From: Cercophora sp. LCS_1
Lineage: Eukaryota > Ascomycota > Sordariomycetes > Sordariales > Lasiosphaeriaceae
Reading direction: 5' to 3'
Assembly (NCBI GenBank): GCA_036250225.1
Contig: JAPZLL010000008.1
Coordinates: 806,001-870,000, forward strand
Length of the DNA stretch: 64,000 nt
In this document: positions 10,128 through 21,346 of the stretch, piece by piece
Layout: each line of letters opens with the position of its first letter
Position numbering within the stretch: the stretch's first letter is position 1
Translations under genes and position numbers: made by a program
Notes under the pieces: model-generated
Told to the model about the DNA's origin: nothing
Database searches by the model: none
Seen by the model: the letters and a program-made list of their open reading frames with translations, nothing else

Positions 10128-11479
10128 ATGTTCTCGCGTCTCTCCCAGGTCGCTCGCCATCTCTCGAGACCTTTGCCTAATCTTGCGCATAAATCTTCGG
10201 CGACCTCGAGTTTGAGAACGCGTTCCAGTATCATCATGGCGACGGCAGATGAGCGAAATGCTAGGACGATACACACGGCGGCATGTTTGATCATTGGCGA
10301 TGAGGTGCTGGGTGGGAAGGTGTGTTGGATGAGATGCCGTTGGAAGTCCGAGGCTGACATTACACGCGAAACTAGACAAAAGACGTCAGTTGAAAAATGG
10401 CTGGGCCGTTGACTGGTACCACTGACGCAACGGGTAGACAAACTCCAATTATATGGCCCAATGGTGTTTCAATCTGGGAATCGTATGTCACCGTCGACTC
10501 AGGGGCTAAGACGCATGCTCACAGATCTCCAGAATCTGAAGAGGATCGAAGTCATTGAGGATGACGAATCAGAAATCATCGAGGCTGTCCGTCGAATGAG
10601 TGAACGTTACGACTTTGTGGTCACCAGGTGAGTTGCCTGTCCTCGAATGTTGAGGTGAGTCTGACAACTCCAGTGGAGGAATTGGCCCAACGTAGGTTTC
10701 TGATTGACGGCCTGGGAGACCTCAACTGACCGCACAGACACGACGACATCACATACAGCTCAATAGCAAAGGCGTTTGGTGTCCCACTCGTCCTTCACGA
10801 TGAAGCCTATGCTCTCATGAAAAAGCTGTCCAAACCTCATCCCGGGCAACCAAACTTTAGCTGGGACGTGGACTCGCCCGCTCGCCGCGCCAGACTCAGG
10901 ATGGTTGAGCTTCCCATCGATGCGAGTCGTGACCAATCCAAGCAGGTTCTCTTCCCCTGCAAGGAGTTGTGGGTACCGGTCTCGGTAGTTAACGGCAACG
11001 TTCACATCCTCCCCGGCGTCCCCCGCCTGTGTGAGTTCCACCCGAGCCGTCAAGGTGTCTAGAATGCAACCCTCCTGACAGCAGCCGCCCAGTTGCCGCC
11101 CTCCTCGATGGCATCAAACCCTATATTGTTGACCGCCTCGTCGACCCCGAGGGCAAAGGCACCGTCAGAGTTATGATCTCGACGCCACTGCCCGAAAGCG
11201 AGGTTGCCGAGTACCTGACAGAACTCGCCGAAAGGGTTGGGCCCAAGGGGGTTAAGGTCGGCAGCTATCCGAGATGGGGCAAGAAGAACAACACGGTGAC
11301 GTTGGTTGGAAAGTGAGTTGAGGTCCCCCTATCTTAAACACCGCAAACTCGCCACTTGCTAACGGCCACTCCGAAGAGATCAAGCGTTCCTCGATTCCAT
11401 CACACCAGAAGTGGTCCACTATGTCAAGGGCCGTGTCATCAAATCCGAAGACGAAGAGGATAATCAGGCTGCCGAATGA
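10128..11479 (+). CDS. Molybdopterin-binding (MoaB/CinA-fold) domain protein
   Basis: Eight exons give 324 aa: 10128-10319, 10376-10384, 10438-10482, 10533-10627, 10674-10691, 10738-11030, 11093-11312 and 11377-11479. Splicing restores DEVLGGKTKDTNSNYMAQ, LGINLKRIEVIEDDE and TSGGIGPTHDD, the hallmark motifs of the MoCF_biosynth fold found in MoaB, CinA and the N-terminal half of FLAD1. The gene stands alone without a FAD-synthase domain. The activity of such stand-alone fungal proteins is not known; a FAD/nucleotide pyrophosphatase-type role is only inference. The basic, Ser-rich first 36 residues (MFSRLSQVARHLSRPL) look like a mitochondrial presequence, while a second in-frame ATG (MATADERN, 10236) could give a cytosolic form. 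Exons 2 and 5 are 9 and 18 nt. Confidence 0.88.
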
Positions 11480-14400
11480 GGAAGGACTTTGACCACGTTT
11501 GGATGGCCAGTGTTTCATAGACGAACCCCCACGGTTGAGGGAGTTTTTTTCCTAGTGCACGACGGATCTGGCGGGTTAGCCCCCTGCACAGAGCAGCATG
11601 TAAGAGCACGGCGTTATCATCCTTCCAAGACGCCTCCATTTTGCGACGTGACTTGAGAATTGCAAAGTAGCTTCTCGTTCGACTGGGTGCGACGCTGCCA
11701 GGAGAAGACCGGTATTTCATCTCAACCATATTGCGGGTGTGACTCTGGGCCGACGGTAGTTGTCTTCACTGCGACGGTACGGTTCTGGGCCGCAGCGAGA
11801 ACTCCCCACGTGCTGGCGTCCGAAACATCTGAACCAGCATTCCAGGCGGGCACCTTGATGGAGCCATGGACGCAGGTCGAATCGGCCATGTCTTGTAGAG
11901 TGTGAACCCCTCTTTTTCTTCAAAGGTGCGCCACCTGCAACTGGCCGCTTTTGGTGTTGTTCTAGGGGGCTTCCAGAAAGATTTGATGGCGTTGACAGCG
12001 CGCACGCCACCCTAAAAGTGCGGTCAGCCCATCTCGGTGGTGTCACAGCTCGATGCCCTCATCCGTTCCCGTGAGGGATGGGTCATTTGTTTGTGTCTTC
12101 TAGAAAGTTTCCATGCGACCCGCCCGTACGAGACGTACTTGTGAGACTTGAGAGAATCGGCGTGTCGGTTTTCTGTTTCTCAAGTGGCCGGCTGGCCTCG
12201 GTTGCGACCAGGGGTGCCATTGAACCTGCGGGAGGGCATGCTGCATGTTGCTGGCCGCACACCGCAAAATCGTTGCCTTGAATCATGAAAGTGATGTCAT
12301 GGCTGAATAGATGAGCGACGGGAACATGCGATTGATCAGAAACAGAGGAATCAAGTCAGACAAGTAGCAGAACGGAGGCTACAAGTACAGTGTCTGGCGC
12401 ACTGTCTCGCCTCGCAACACCAAGTTCACAAATTCCCAAGAAAGACCCGCGCAGCGGGGAACTGCGTAACGAGCTGCCGCCTTATCTAACCAGAATCCGC
12501 ACGGGTCGTCCCATGGGACCGTGATTGAAATCCACACTGCGTTTCGGATGACATCCCTGGCTGGGGCCATAGCTTCTTCTTCCCATCTTTGCAGAGCTGC
12601 CCTTCATGCATGTGCTTCCTTCAACGGAGGACCGCAAAACCCCACCCTGCCTTGGGAGGTTGGTGGCTTATCTCTGCCTCAACATCCCGTTTTCCAACTG
12701 CTTTTACTCAGCGACTCGTCCTTAACGCCAGCGAGGTGCAAACAAATCGAGGGCTAGAGTGCCAAGTCGCTCAATCTCCTTGGTCGATTTGGCCGCGATG
12801 GATTCTTCAGGGTTAGACCCTGACGAGACGGTGACCTGTGGCCCCGTTGTTATTGCGGTACCTCCCATCGCCACTCGGTAAACCTGGCTCTTGGGCCTCT
12901 GTTGGGATGCGGGGAATCTCCCATCCACTTCGGCTCCGGCGAGGATGTTCCCTTCTGTAGGGATCCCGAGGGAGCGCAAGCTTCTTACCGCATAGGGACT
13001 GCGCGCTCTGATGGGATAGAACTTGCTGCCGCCCTGGCATCTTATCAATCTCGACGCTGATCTCGCACACGGGGAAGCAGTGTCTTGCAGAACTCGTCGC
13101 GGAACAACACGGAGCTATCCGGGAAGTGCAGCTGCGGCGTGGATGCGCGTCACAGGTTCTCTGAAGATGGAGGGGAGGGGTCGAGCGCGTGCCCCTTGAA
13201 TGGGCCGTGGTGGCCCCCATCATCAACGTGCCACAGGCTCACGAGGATCGCCAAAGACGCAAGAGGGCACCCGACGGCGGTTGGCAGAGACGCTCCGACG
13301 GCTCGCGTCCGCCCGCCGATGGTGTTCATGCTAGAGAGGTAGCATCCGGACGGACCAGTGAGGCTGCTCGGAACCTGAGACTAGGCTTACAAACGATGAG
13401 CGACCGCATCTAACACGAGGGCGAATCACCGGCCGGCGCTGGTTGGGCGATGTCTGAACGACGGCCGCTCGTTAGGCGCCCAGAAGGCGCAGTCGGCCAT
13501 CCTCGACGACCTCGATAAACGCTCACGTTGCAGACCGGCGCTACTGCCATCGCAAGCCACGCGAAGCGAATTGTGAAAATCGTCTTGGTTTTTCCGTTTT
13601 GCCAAAAGCGGATGGGCGGGCGCAAAGCTTCCACGGCATCGCATCCCGCCCCAACCACAACCTCGGGTTGGTGGTTTTTTTGGTGATGCTTGTGAACATT
13701 GCGTGTGGTTCCTCGTGTGAGTGTCTCTCGTCCCGCCGTTACGGCCGGTTTGGCAGTCGGAACGAAAGGACCCAAGACTCCGGTGGTTGCGGCGCAGGAA
13801 GCCACCAAGGCATGCTCACACAGTGCGTGCATCACCGCCGGCCAAGCCCGCTTCAACTTGCCGTCGATGTGAGGTTGGACGCACAACGTCGGCCCTGGTA
13901 GAGGCGCAAGACATGTGCGCTCAAAACCTGGTGGGCGCGGCGCTGTGTCGCGTGTCGATGGTGGGTGTCCGGGATGTTGACGCTTGTTGGTCCATAAAGC
14001 TGAGGCTCAGGGCGAGGGATGTCCGTTTTGCTCAGCCCTATCCGCTCCCGAATACCGTCTCGACGGCTGACCCAGCAGACCCGGACTGGCTTCGATCCAG
14101 ACCGTGATACGACTCGGCTGCTCCATGGCGCGGACGGCTGCTTCTGCTGACGCACCGAGCCTGCTGTCCATCCACCCGATGCTGATGCTGCAAAATCAGT
14201 GGGCGCCTCCAGGCACACCTCGGACACCGCCTCTGTGTGTGCTGGGTGGGCAGGCGGTTGTCGACAGTATTGGGCGGGTTGACAGCCGCTATCCTCTGGG
14301 TTTGCATCTTGCTGCGGATGTCGTGTGAGGCACCGTTGCGCGTTCGTTAGATCTATCACTTCGGGCCCGGCAGGAACCAGCACACCGCGCTTGCCCTGCA

Positions 14401-15303
14401 TGCGGAGCGCAGCGGAGATGGGAGGCTGGACGCTGGAGCAAACGAGATGGCGCCAGGATTGACTCCATCCGCGAGCGAACCGTCCAAACAAAACTCTGTT
14501 CCTTTTCATAATATAACTTGTAGCTGCGTCACAAAATATATGTTGCTCGTCCTGGACGCCATTTATATCACTCCCGTCACAGTGTGAAGACGGACGACAT
14601 TGGCTGTACGGATTACCGATCGGGCGATCCACAACCCGAAAGGCATGGGGGTACCCAGGTACCTCCGTACCGTGCCAACTTCATTTGCCAATCAGAAAGG
14701 GGGTGGGGCCGTGGTTGCCCCCCAGAATGGAACTCGGACCCCTTCGTTCTCCTGCAAGCCCACTGCTGCTTTCTGCACCTCTGCACCTCTAGATTTACCT
14801 ACTTCGTCCGTCCCCGACCATTGCCTGCAGCTCGCTCGCAGTCTAAAACCACTCGCAACAGCCCACACCTTTTACTCAATCCGTTTTTTTTTTTCAGCCT
14901 GCGAACTCTGCCCTTTGTCCCGGCCGGTTAGATTGCTGGGCTCGTCAGCGTTCGTTGTTGTCCCCGCGAAGCCTTTTTTTTGCGACCAGACATCCTGCGA
15001 ACTCCAGGTGGCTCCTGCACCGCTCGACAAATTCCCACTGCCGATCCTATCCCCACCCAAGGAAACCGTCCCGTCTCCTCTCTCACCGCGCCGACTCTTG
15101 TTTTGAAACTCTGGAGCGAGCTCGAACCACCAGGATCCCCCCGACACCCAAGTCTCTTTGTATCGCGACCGTCAGGCCGACGACGAATTGATTGCCGTCG
15201 CCGAGCGACCCCCTAATTCTTGTACCCCCTATTCCCGGCCGACGAAGTTCGTGGCCCGATTGTTTCTGTTTCTCCCCATCTGCTCCCTCCGACAGTTGAA
15301 GCG
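11480..15303. promoter_or_regulatory. Long intergenic region and ras-1 leader
   Basis: 3.8 kb with no gene I can support. Several 80-260-codon open frames on both strands overlap one another and have no recognisable domain. The last ~700 bp (14600-15303) is strongly pyrimidine-rich on the plus strand, with C/T tracts such as 14882-14897. This is typical of the promoter and long 5' leader of a highly expressed filamentous-fungal gene and probably belongs to ras-1. Confidence 0.5.
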
Positions 15304-16119
15304 ATGGCCTCCAAGGTTCGTGCCAATCCGCCCGCGAGTCAATGGCATTGCCATGATCGCGTCGGCCTGTGACTAACGTCTTTGTCGGCAGTTCACAAGA
15401 GAGTACAAGCTGGTCGTGGTTGGCGGTGGTGGCGTGGGTAAATCGTGTCTCACAATCCAACTGATCCAGGCCCATTTCGTCGACGAGTATGACCCAACAA
15501 TTGAGGGTGCGCATCTTCCTATCCGGTGTCGCGACAGCGGTGGCTAACGCGTGGGAGCAGATTCGTACCGCAAGCAGTGCGTGATCGACGATGAGGTGGC
15601 GCTTCTCGACGTCCTTGATACCGCGGGACAAGAAGAGTACTCGGCGATGCGCGAACAATACATGCGCACCGGCGAGGGATTCCTTCTTGTGTACTCGATC
15701 ACATCCCGTGAAAGCTTTGAGGAAATCACAACCTTTCAGCAACAAATTCTTAGGGTAAAGGACAAGGACTATTTCCCCATGGTTGTCGTCGGAAACAAGT
15801 GCGATCTGGAACACGAACGCAAAGTCCCATACAACGGTAGGTTGCCATGCCCCGATCTGTGGAATAGGGCTAACACATCACAGAGGGTAAGGCACTCGCG
15901 GACTCGTTCGGCTGCAAATTCCTTGAGACGTCGGCCAAGACGACGATGAACGTGGAGAAGGCTTTCTACGATACTGTCCGAGAAATCCGAAAGTATAACC
16001 GCGAGATGCAAGGCTACTCCCCAAGCGGCCTTTCAAACGGCGGCGGCCCGATTGACAAGATGGAGGTCGGGGAGGATGACACCCAGGCTGGCTGCTGCGC
16101 CAAGTGCGTGTTGATGTGA
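15304..16119 (+). CDS. ras-1: Ras small GTPase (RAS-1 type)
   Basis: 212-aa Ras protein from four exons: 15304-15315 (12 nt), 15392-15506, 15561-15836 and 15884-16119. The P-loop GGGGVGKS is at residues 15-22, and the effector region YDPTIEDSYRKQ is identical in type to human H-Ras. Switch II is DTAGQEEYSAM, with the catalytic Gln at position 66. NKCD and ETSAK complete the nucleotide site. The C-terminus CCAKCVLM carries a CaaX box (CVLM) for farnesylation, with upstream cysteines suitable for palmitoylation. No residue of the activating positions (Gly17, Gly18, Gln66) is altered. Fungal RAS-1 acts upstream of adenylate cyclase and MAPK modules in growth and development. Confidence 0.97.
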
Positions 16120-17233
16120 GCAAGAGATGATGCTGGGTTAGGAAATGGATGATGGAATGCCCGACTATGGATGAACGGGCAGTCCTCGTGTAGTGCTGGG
16201 AGCGAGATGGATATACCTTGGGCGAGACATCTATGCATTTGTCTAGGAGTTGGTGTTCTTGCGGACACCTGACGCGGACCCGACGGCTGCCGGCTTCATG
16301 GGAGCAACGACTTGGTTCGCTGCCTGTCGGGCGTGAGCATATATTGGTGGCAGGCTTGTCGCTAAAAAGCTGTGGGATGGTGGCAGATACCCGTGGCCCT
16401 CCCCGTTTTACACCCACATTGCGGTCTTCTTGTTGGGAGTTATTTGAACTAAACATGGGTTTTCTATATTGGCCGCTCTCAGACTTGTAATTCCCTCTTT
16501 TTTTTCTGTTAGTTGTCTCATGTCTCACGGCAGTCAGTGGTTTCTTACGTTGGTTTGAAAAATGTCTATACCTTTTTGCTCTGCGTGATTGGGTCTACAT
16601 TGGTGGCCAATTTCCTGTACCTAGCAAGCATGTATTCACTCACTCGCCCGTCGGCCATATCCCGTTTGTAAACACAAGACGCCGAAACCTAGTCGCCACA
16701 AGATGACCCCGTTCGGTCCGTTTGGTTCCACAGGCCGTCAGACAAACAGTTGAAAGTTGAGACATGGGTGCATTCCCCAGTTGTTTTCCGGGGAAAGTGC
16801 TTGTTTGTTACATTTGCCCCGGATACACGACCCGAGATCTCTGTTTTCCAAGACATCCACACCACCCTTTTTTGGGAGATACCCACCCAACGGCAAACCC
16901 AAGAAACCGTTTGTGTTCACAGCCTCGTTCCATCAGTCAACCCTTGCACCCACGGTTCCAACGGCCGCCCCCGGCCCGGCTGACTGGTAGGTCTCCCCGC
17001 TTCTAGCCGCTCCGCTCCGCATCGCCCGCCCAACTCTAATCCGCGGTTTTTGGCGCAGCCACGGACGGCGTTGGTAGAAGCTTGTTCGACGGCAGCTTAC
17101 GCGCCTTTTGCTTTACCAAAGGGCCGGGAACAAGAATTTCGTCATCATCCATCACCAAAACCGAGTACCGACCAACTGGAGACCGGACCGGCCAACCGCG
17201 TCCACCCAACGGGGGAGTCAGCCAGAGACGGGA
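16120..17233. other. Intergenic region
   Basis: Holds the ras-1 3' UTR and the upstream region of the OTU-like gene. No other gene or repeat is evident. Confidence 0.4.
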
Positions 17234-17734
17234 ATGGCGACCCACCAAGCAACAGACATCCTCCACCTCCCCTCCACCCCCCGTGCACGCGCTTACATCC
17301 CCGCCCGCAACCATTTCTGGTCCTCCTTTCCCGAGGGTAGATACAAACGCCTCGTCACACCGGGGGCGAACCTGGAATGCGCGTTTTATGCTCTGCGGCT
17401 GAGTATCGCCCACCAAGCGCCGGACCTGCCGGTTCCAGAACTGGACACGCTCCGACGGATTTTCAAGTCCATGGAGGAACGGAATGCTGCTGTGGGATTG
17501 TTCAATACGGATACGTTCAGTGCGGACCAGCTGGCTATGGTGTTTGATGCTTGGGGGGAGGAGAAAGACAAAAAGGTGCAGCTGGGGTATGTGAGTGAAG
17601 ATGGGGTGCCGGTTTTGGTGAATACGGCGCGGGTGACGGGGGCTGATGAGGGGGTTGTGAGGGTTTGGGTTTGGAATGATGGGGCTAGTTTGAGGGGTGG
17701 GATTGGGCATTTTGAAGGGGTTTGTGTGCCGTAG
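17234..17734 (+). CDS. Small OTU-like protein, uncharacterised
   Basis: 166-aa intronless frame from the first good ATG (MATHQATDILHLPS). The open frame extends upstream to 17108 without an ATG. Not recognised with certainty. The region PGANLECAFYALRLSIAH, followed ~100 residues later by WVWNDGASLRGGIGHFEGV, resembles the layout of OTU-type cysteine proteases. These have a catalytic Cys in a G-x-CLF-like helix start and a His in a terminal H-[FY] strand. Here C49 and H159 would be the pair, although the usual Asp/Gly-Asn around the Cys is not conserved. Strong codon purine bias (GGGG-rich) gives a mirror frame on the minus strand (17036-17980) that is probably spurious. An unidentified upstream exon is possible. 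Confidence 0.55.
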   Translation: MATHQATDILHLPSTPRARAYIPARNHFWSSFPEGRYKRLVTPGANLECAFYALRLSIAHQAPDLPVPELDTLRRIFKSMEERNAAVGLFNTDTFSADQLAMVFDAWGEEKDKKVQLGYVSEDGVPVLVNTARVTGADEGVVRVWVWNDGASLRGGIGHFEGVCVP

Positions 17735-18179
17735 GGGTGATGTTGGAGGATGAACTTGGTGGCGTTTTGCGCCGAAGTTGTGATAGACATGGCCAGTAGG
17801 TGGGTTTTTGAGGCGTCTGGGTTTGGGCGGACGCCGCGGAGCTGGGAGCTGACGGAGAAAGAGCCTCGGGGTCAGTCCATACAGTGTCAGGCTGAGCCAA
17901 AGTCTGTCGGGTAAGCATATCTCCTGAGAGAACACCGGCAACCTTTCTGGTTCACCTGAAGGGTTCCCAGGGATGGTCATCGTTGAACAGTTGGGCTCAG
18001 GTCACCTCATACTTGCTGGGCCCGTGAGACTCGTTAAGTCCCCCATCCGGGGCGAGTTTGGTATTGAACGCCTCAAAGCAGCGCTGGAGAACCCAAGTCC
18101 TACAGATATATCAGAGTGGTTTACAGACCAGGCATGCCGGCGGATCTACGCCAACTTTCGATCCCCATCTACTTTCCTC
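17735..18179. other. Convergent intergenic region
   Basis: 445 bp between convergent genes (OTU-like, END3). No feature seen beyond the presumed 3' UTRs. Confidence 0.4.
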
Positions 18180-19417
18180 CTAGCGCGACGTTTTTTCATC
18201 CTCGATCTCCCGCCGAAGTTGCTCTAGCACCTGTTGCCTTGATCGCAGATGTGTTTCCAGGCCTTCGACTTGCTCGCGCACTGTTTGGAGATCCTCCTGC
18301 ACGCTCTTGAGACTGCTCCCTGCAGCAGCCTTGCCACGACCCTCTTCCATATCCCGCAGCTCCTTGCGCTTGTAATCAAGCAACTGCTCCAACTCGCGCT
18401 TGACGAGTGCAGGCTTGGCATCTCGCTTGCCACCTGCCCGTCGATTGGCCGCTTCTTCCACCTTGGCCATCTTCTCTTCCAGCTCGGCCAGCTGCTTCTT
18501 GAGATGGACTTCCTCCCATTCTGCGTCGGTTTTGGCGGCGGCCGAGAAATCGGTTCCGGCCGTTTTGAAGCCACTCCGTCCAAGACGGGTGAGGTATTGG
18601 TCGCCAAACTTTGCTTTGCGGCCTGTGCTGGTGGAGTCGTCGGCTTTGGTGGCCCATCGTGAAGTGGCGGCATTGTCAACTTGGTAGTCAATCTGGTTGC
18701 GCTCGAAGCTGGCCCGCAGGGAGGCAGGGACGGTGCGCGGGATGCGATACCCCTCGTGGCGGTAGTTGAGCATGTGTAGGAATGCAAGACAGGCGTCTTT
18801 GTTGATCGACGAGCTGGCTGAGGGGTTGATCAGGTTCCATGCCGAGCGAATATCGGTGTCGGGGACGTCGAGGGATTCGTAGAGGTCGGACAGCGAGTTG
18901 ACTGGGACGGTTAGCTGGCGTCTCAAGGAGGGTGGGTAGACAAACAGGCTATCTCGCCGCGCATATCTCGGTTCTCTTGGTAGATTTGCTCGTACTTGGC
19001 CTTGTCTGCTGGGTTCATGTACCAGTCGAAGCCGTCCTTCAGACCGGGCGAATCCGGATCGTCTTCAACACGCTCGAATTGGACGGCTTTGCCTGTGATC
19101 GCACGAGTCGCCTGGACCAGATGGGCTTTGGATTCGGGCACCAGCCAGTCAGGAAGGGTTGTTGGGACATCGGCCCATTCTCCGTTCAAGAGGTCGAAGA
19201 TTACGCGCATGGCGACGCAGAACTCCTCAAAGTCGAGGTTGCCATCGCCGTCGACATCGGCCAGATCCCATACTCGCGCCAGCTGGTCGTCCCGCAACCC
19301 GCTGTTCTTCAGCACGGGGGCCGCCTGCTCGCCTGTAAGGAATTTGCCGCCATTTGTCCGTGTGGAAAAGATGTTCCAATATGTCTCGATTTCTTGTGCC
19401 TCGATTCGTGGCGCCAT
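18180..19417 (-). CDS. end3: Actin cytoskeleton-regulatory complex protein END3
   Basis: 397 aa from two exons (18946-19417 and 18180-18901), joined across a 44-nt intron (GTTTGT...CCCAG) that yields GEIAFNSLSDLYESLDVPDT. The N-terminal EH domain carries an EF-hand loop (DVDGDGNLDFEE). The C-terminal ~170 residues form a long coiled coil ending QQVLEQLRREIEDEKTSR. This matches End3 in order and length. End3 joins Pan1 and Sla1 at cortical actin patches in clathrin-dependent endocytosis. The start is in good context (GCCATGGC on the coding strand). Confidence 0.95.
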
Positions 19418-21346
19418 GGCCTCGTTTTGGGATGCGTTAGTGTTGGGTGCGAGTGGTTGCGACGTCGGTCGGAGTGTCCTGATGCAAGCTGGTCTAGGTC
19501 GCTACGGCGTGAAATCAGGGTATCGGACGGAATTGCGGATTAGAGCTGGTGTGATAAGAGCAAGGCTGTCGTCAATCGCGATGTTGATGTCGTCCCTTCG
19601 GTGGCTCAAGCTCCTGGGATGCCGAGCGGTTGGCGGAGGCTGACGTTGGCGTTGCGCAAGGTGGGTTGTCAGCGGCCGGAGTAACTCGCTTATCGCGCTT
19701 AGCTTATCGCCAATATCGTTGCCCCATGCCATGCCCCTGACGCAAACAAATAGGAGCTAGCAACGTCACCACATGCGTTTCAGTGTTTTAGTTGTGGACA
19801 AGAACAAAATGATTGATTCTTCTGCACCAAATGGATTTCTTAAGACTCATAGACAACCGTTCTAGAGCCTGGTGATCCACTTCTCAGGCGACACCGTCAA
19901 ACCCGGCTTGCCTGCCCGGCCTCATGGGGAAATACGGGGAGTGGATGATAACCTTCCCCTGTGGCGTAGTCGTCCGGCATCTTCACTTAGGTGGAGCGGC
20001 TCCCGGTTCGATTTGCGCTACAGCCTCTGACGGTGCCATTTGTGGATAAATAATCCCAGGAAGGTCTCTGACGGTGCCACTCGTGGGTAAATAATCCGAG
20101 GAGATTTCTTTTTGCCTATTTGTCCTTTCCACGTCTTGGGGTTTCCCAAATGAACTTCTGGCCTTACCCAGAAGTCGGGGCTACCACCTCAGACGAAAAG
20201 CTGCGATGGCAAATCGAGGCTGTTTGGCTCTTTCCTCAACAGTTTTGACCCTCGACTCGAGACTTGCAATCGTCTATCCATCTCAACTTTCACACAATGA
20301 GTCTGGCGAGATCTGCTTTAGTCCTCGAGCGACGAGACAGTCATCATCCCATGGACTAAGCGTCATTCGCAAGTATATGGCAATATTGCCGGCACTCCTG
20401 AGCTATCCATTACGCTTTTCCTTGGAGACTTTATCCCTGACACAGACCAACGCTTGAGGTGAAAGGTTCCAAAGCCTTGTGACTTTTCTCTGAGCTGGTT
20501 CTCTTCGCTTCGCCGGGGAGATTCTCACTCGCCGCGCTGGTGTCGTTTCCAGAGGGTAGGGATGTGTGTGCAACCTCTTGATAGGGCGCGGCGGTACGGT
20601 ACTCACCTCGTTTTGTTCCGCCCGAGTCCAGCGCGACACTCAGTACCTAATCGGGAGGACAGCCCGTTTGAGGCTCCTACCTGCAACGTCGAGCGAATCC
20701 CTGGCCGTACTGGTACCAATAACCGCGATGAGGACAACGATTATCTCAGCCACCCATCTCGTGATTTAGAGTTGGATGACGACGAATCTGATCCATGTCC
20801 GATTCTCGACAGCCCCCAGTGCCACGATGCTGCTTGCCGATCGGGGGAACCAGTTGCATTCTGGATCGTCCACAAGATCCTGCTGGACCCCAAGTATCGA
20901 TGGTGCCGTCTTTCTTGCTGCTGTAAACTCGAGATGGACTAACTTCACTACTGGGGGCGAAGAAGATAGCGACAATATCCCGGGATACATCGCGGCACGT
21001 TGGAGCGCCAACCCATGGCGACCAGAGGCCCTCTGAATGTTATGTCGTCCATCCAGCATAATGCATCTCAGTTGTATACCAAAGACACGGGCCCTAAAAA
21101 AAAATTGTATCCGTGTAGTCAATCCATTGCACAAACAGGTGCGAGTGACGAAAACCCAAGTCAAGCACCCAAAATGCAGAAATCAGCACACACCAAAAGC
21201 AGCAAAGCAAAGTCAGACATCACAACATCGCATCACAGGAGCCAGTTCTTTTCAACTTTTTTTTTGTTTTTCTTTTTTTAGGGGGCACGCCGGCCCCCGG
21301 GAAAACTACAAAGCGCCGAAGCGCCAACCCAAGACCGCACCCCCCA
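19418..21346. other. Intergenic region with a 41-bp tandem duplication
   Basis: END3 promoter and unassigned sequence. Two imperfect 41-bp copies (20026-20066 and 20067-20107) begin TCTGACGGTGCCA and share TAAATAATCC. Most differences are transitions. Scattered short frames have no support. I see no gene in 20.1-21.3 kb. Confidence 0.45.

Noticed and set aside
13853..14632. 259-codon minus-strand frame upstream of ras-1
   Set aside because: It is mirrored by plus-strand frames, has no domain, and its composition is typical of translated GC-rich non-coding DNA.
17036..17980. 314-codon minus-strand frame opposite the OTU-like gene
   Set aside because: It is a mirror of a G-rich coding strand. 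Its product is Pro/His/Arg low-complexity without conserved motifs.
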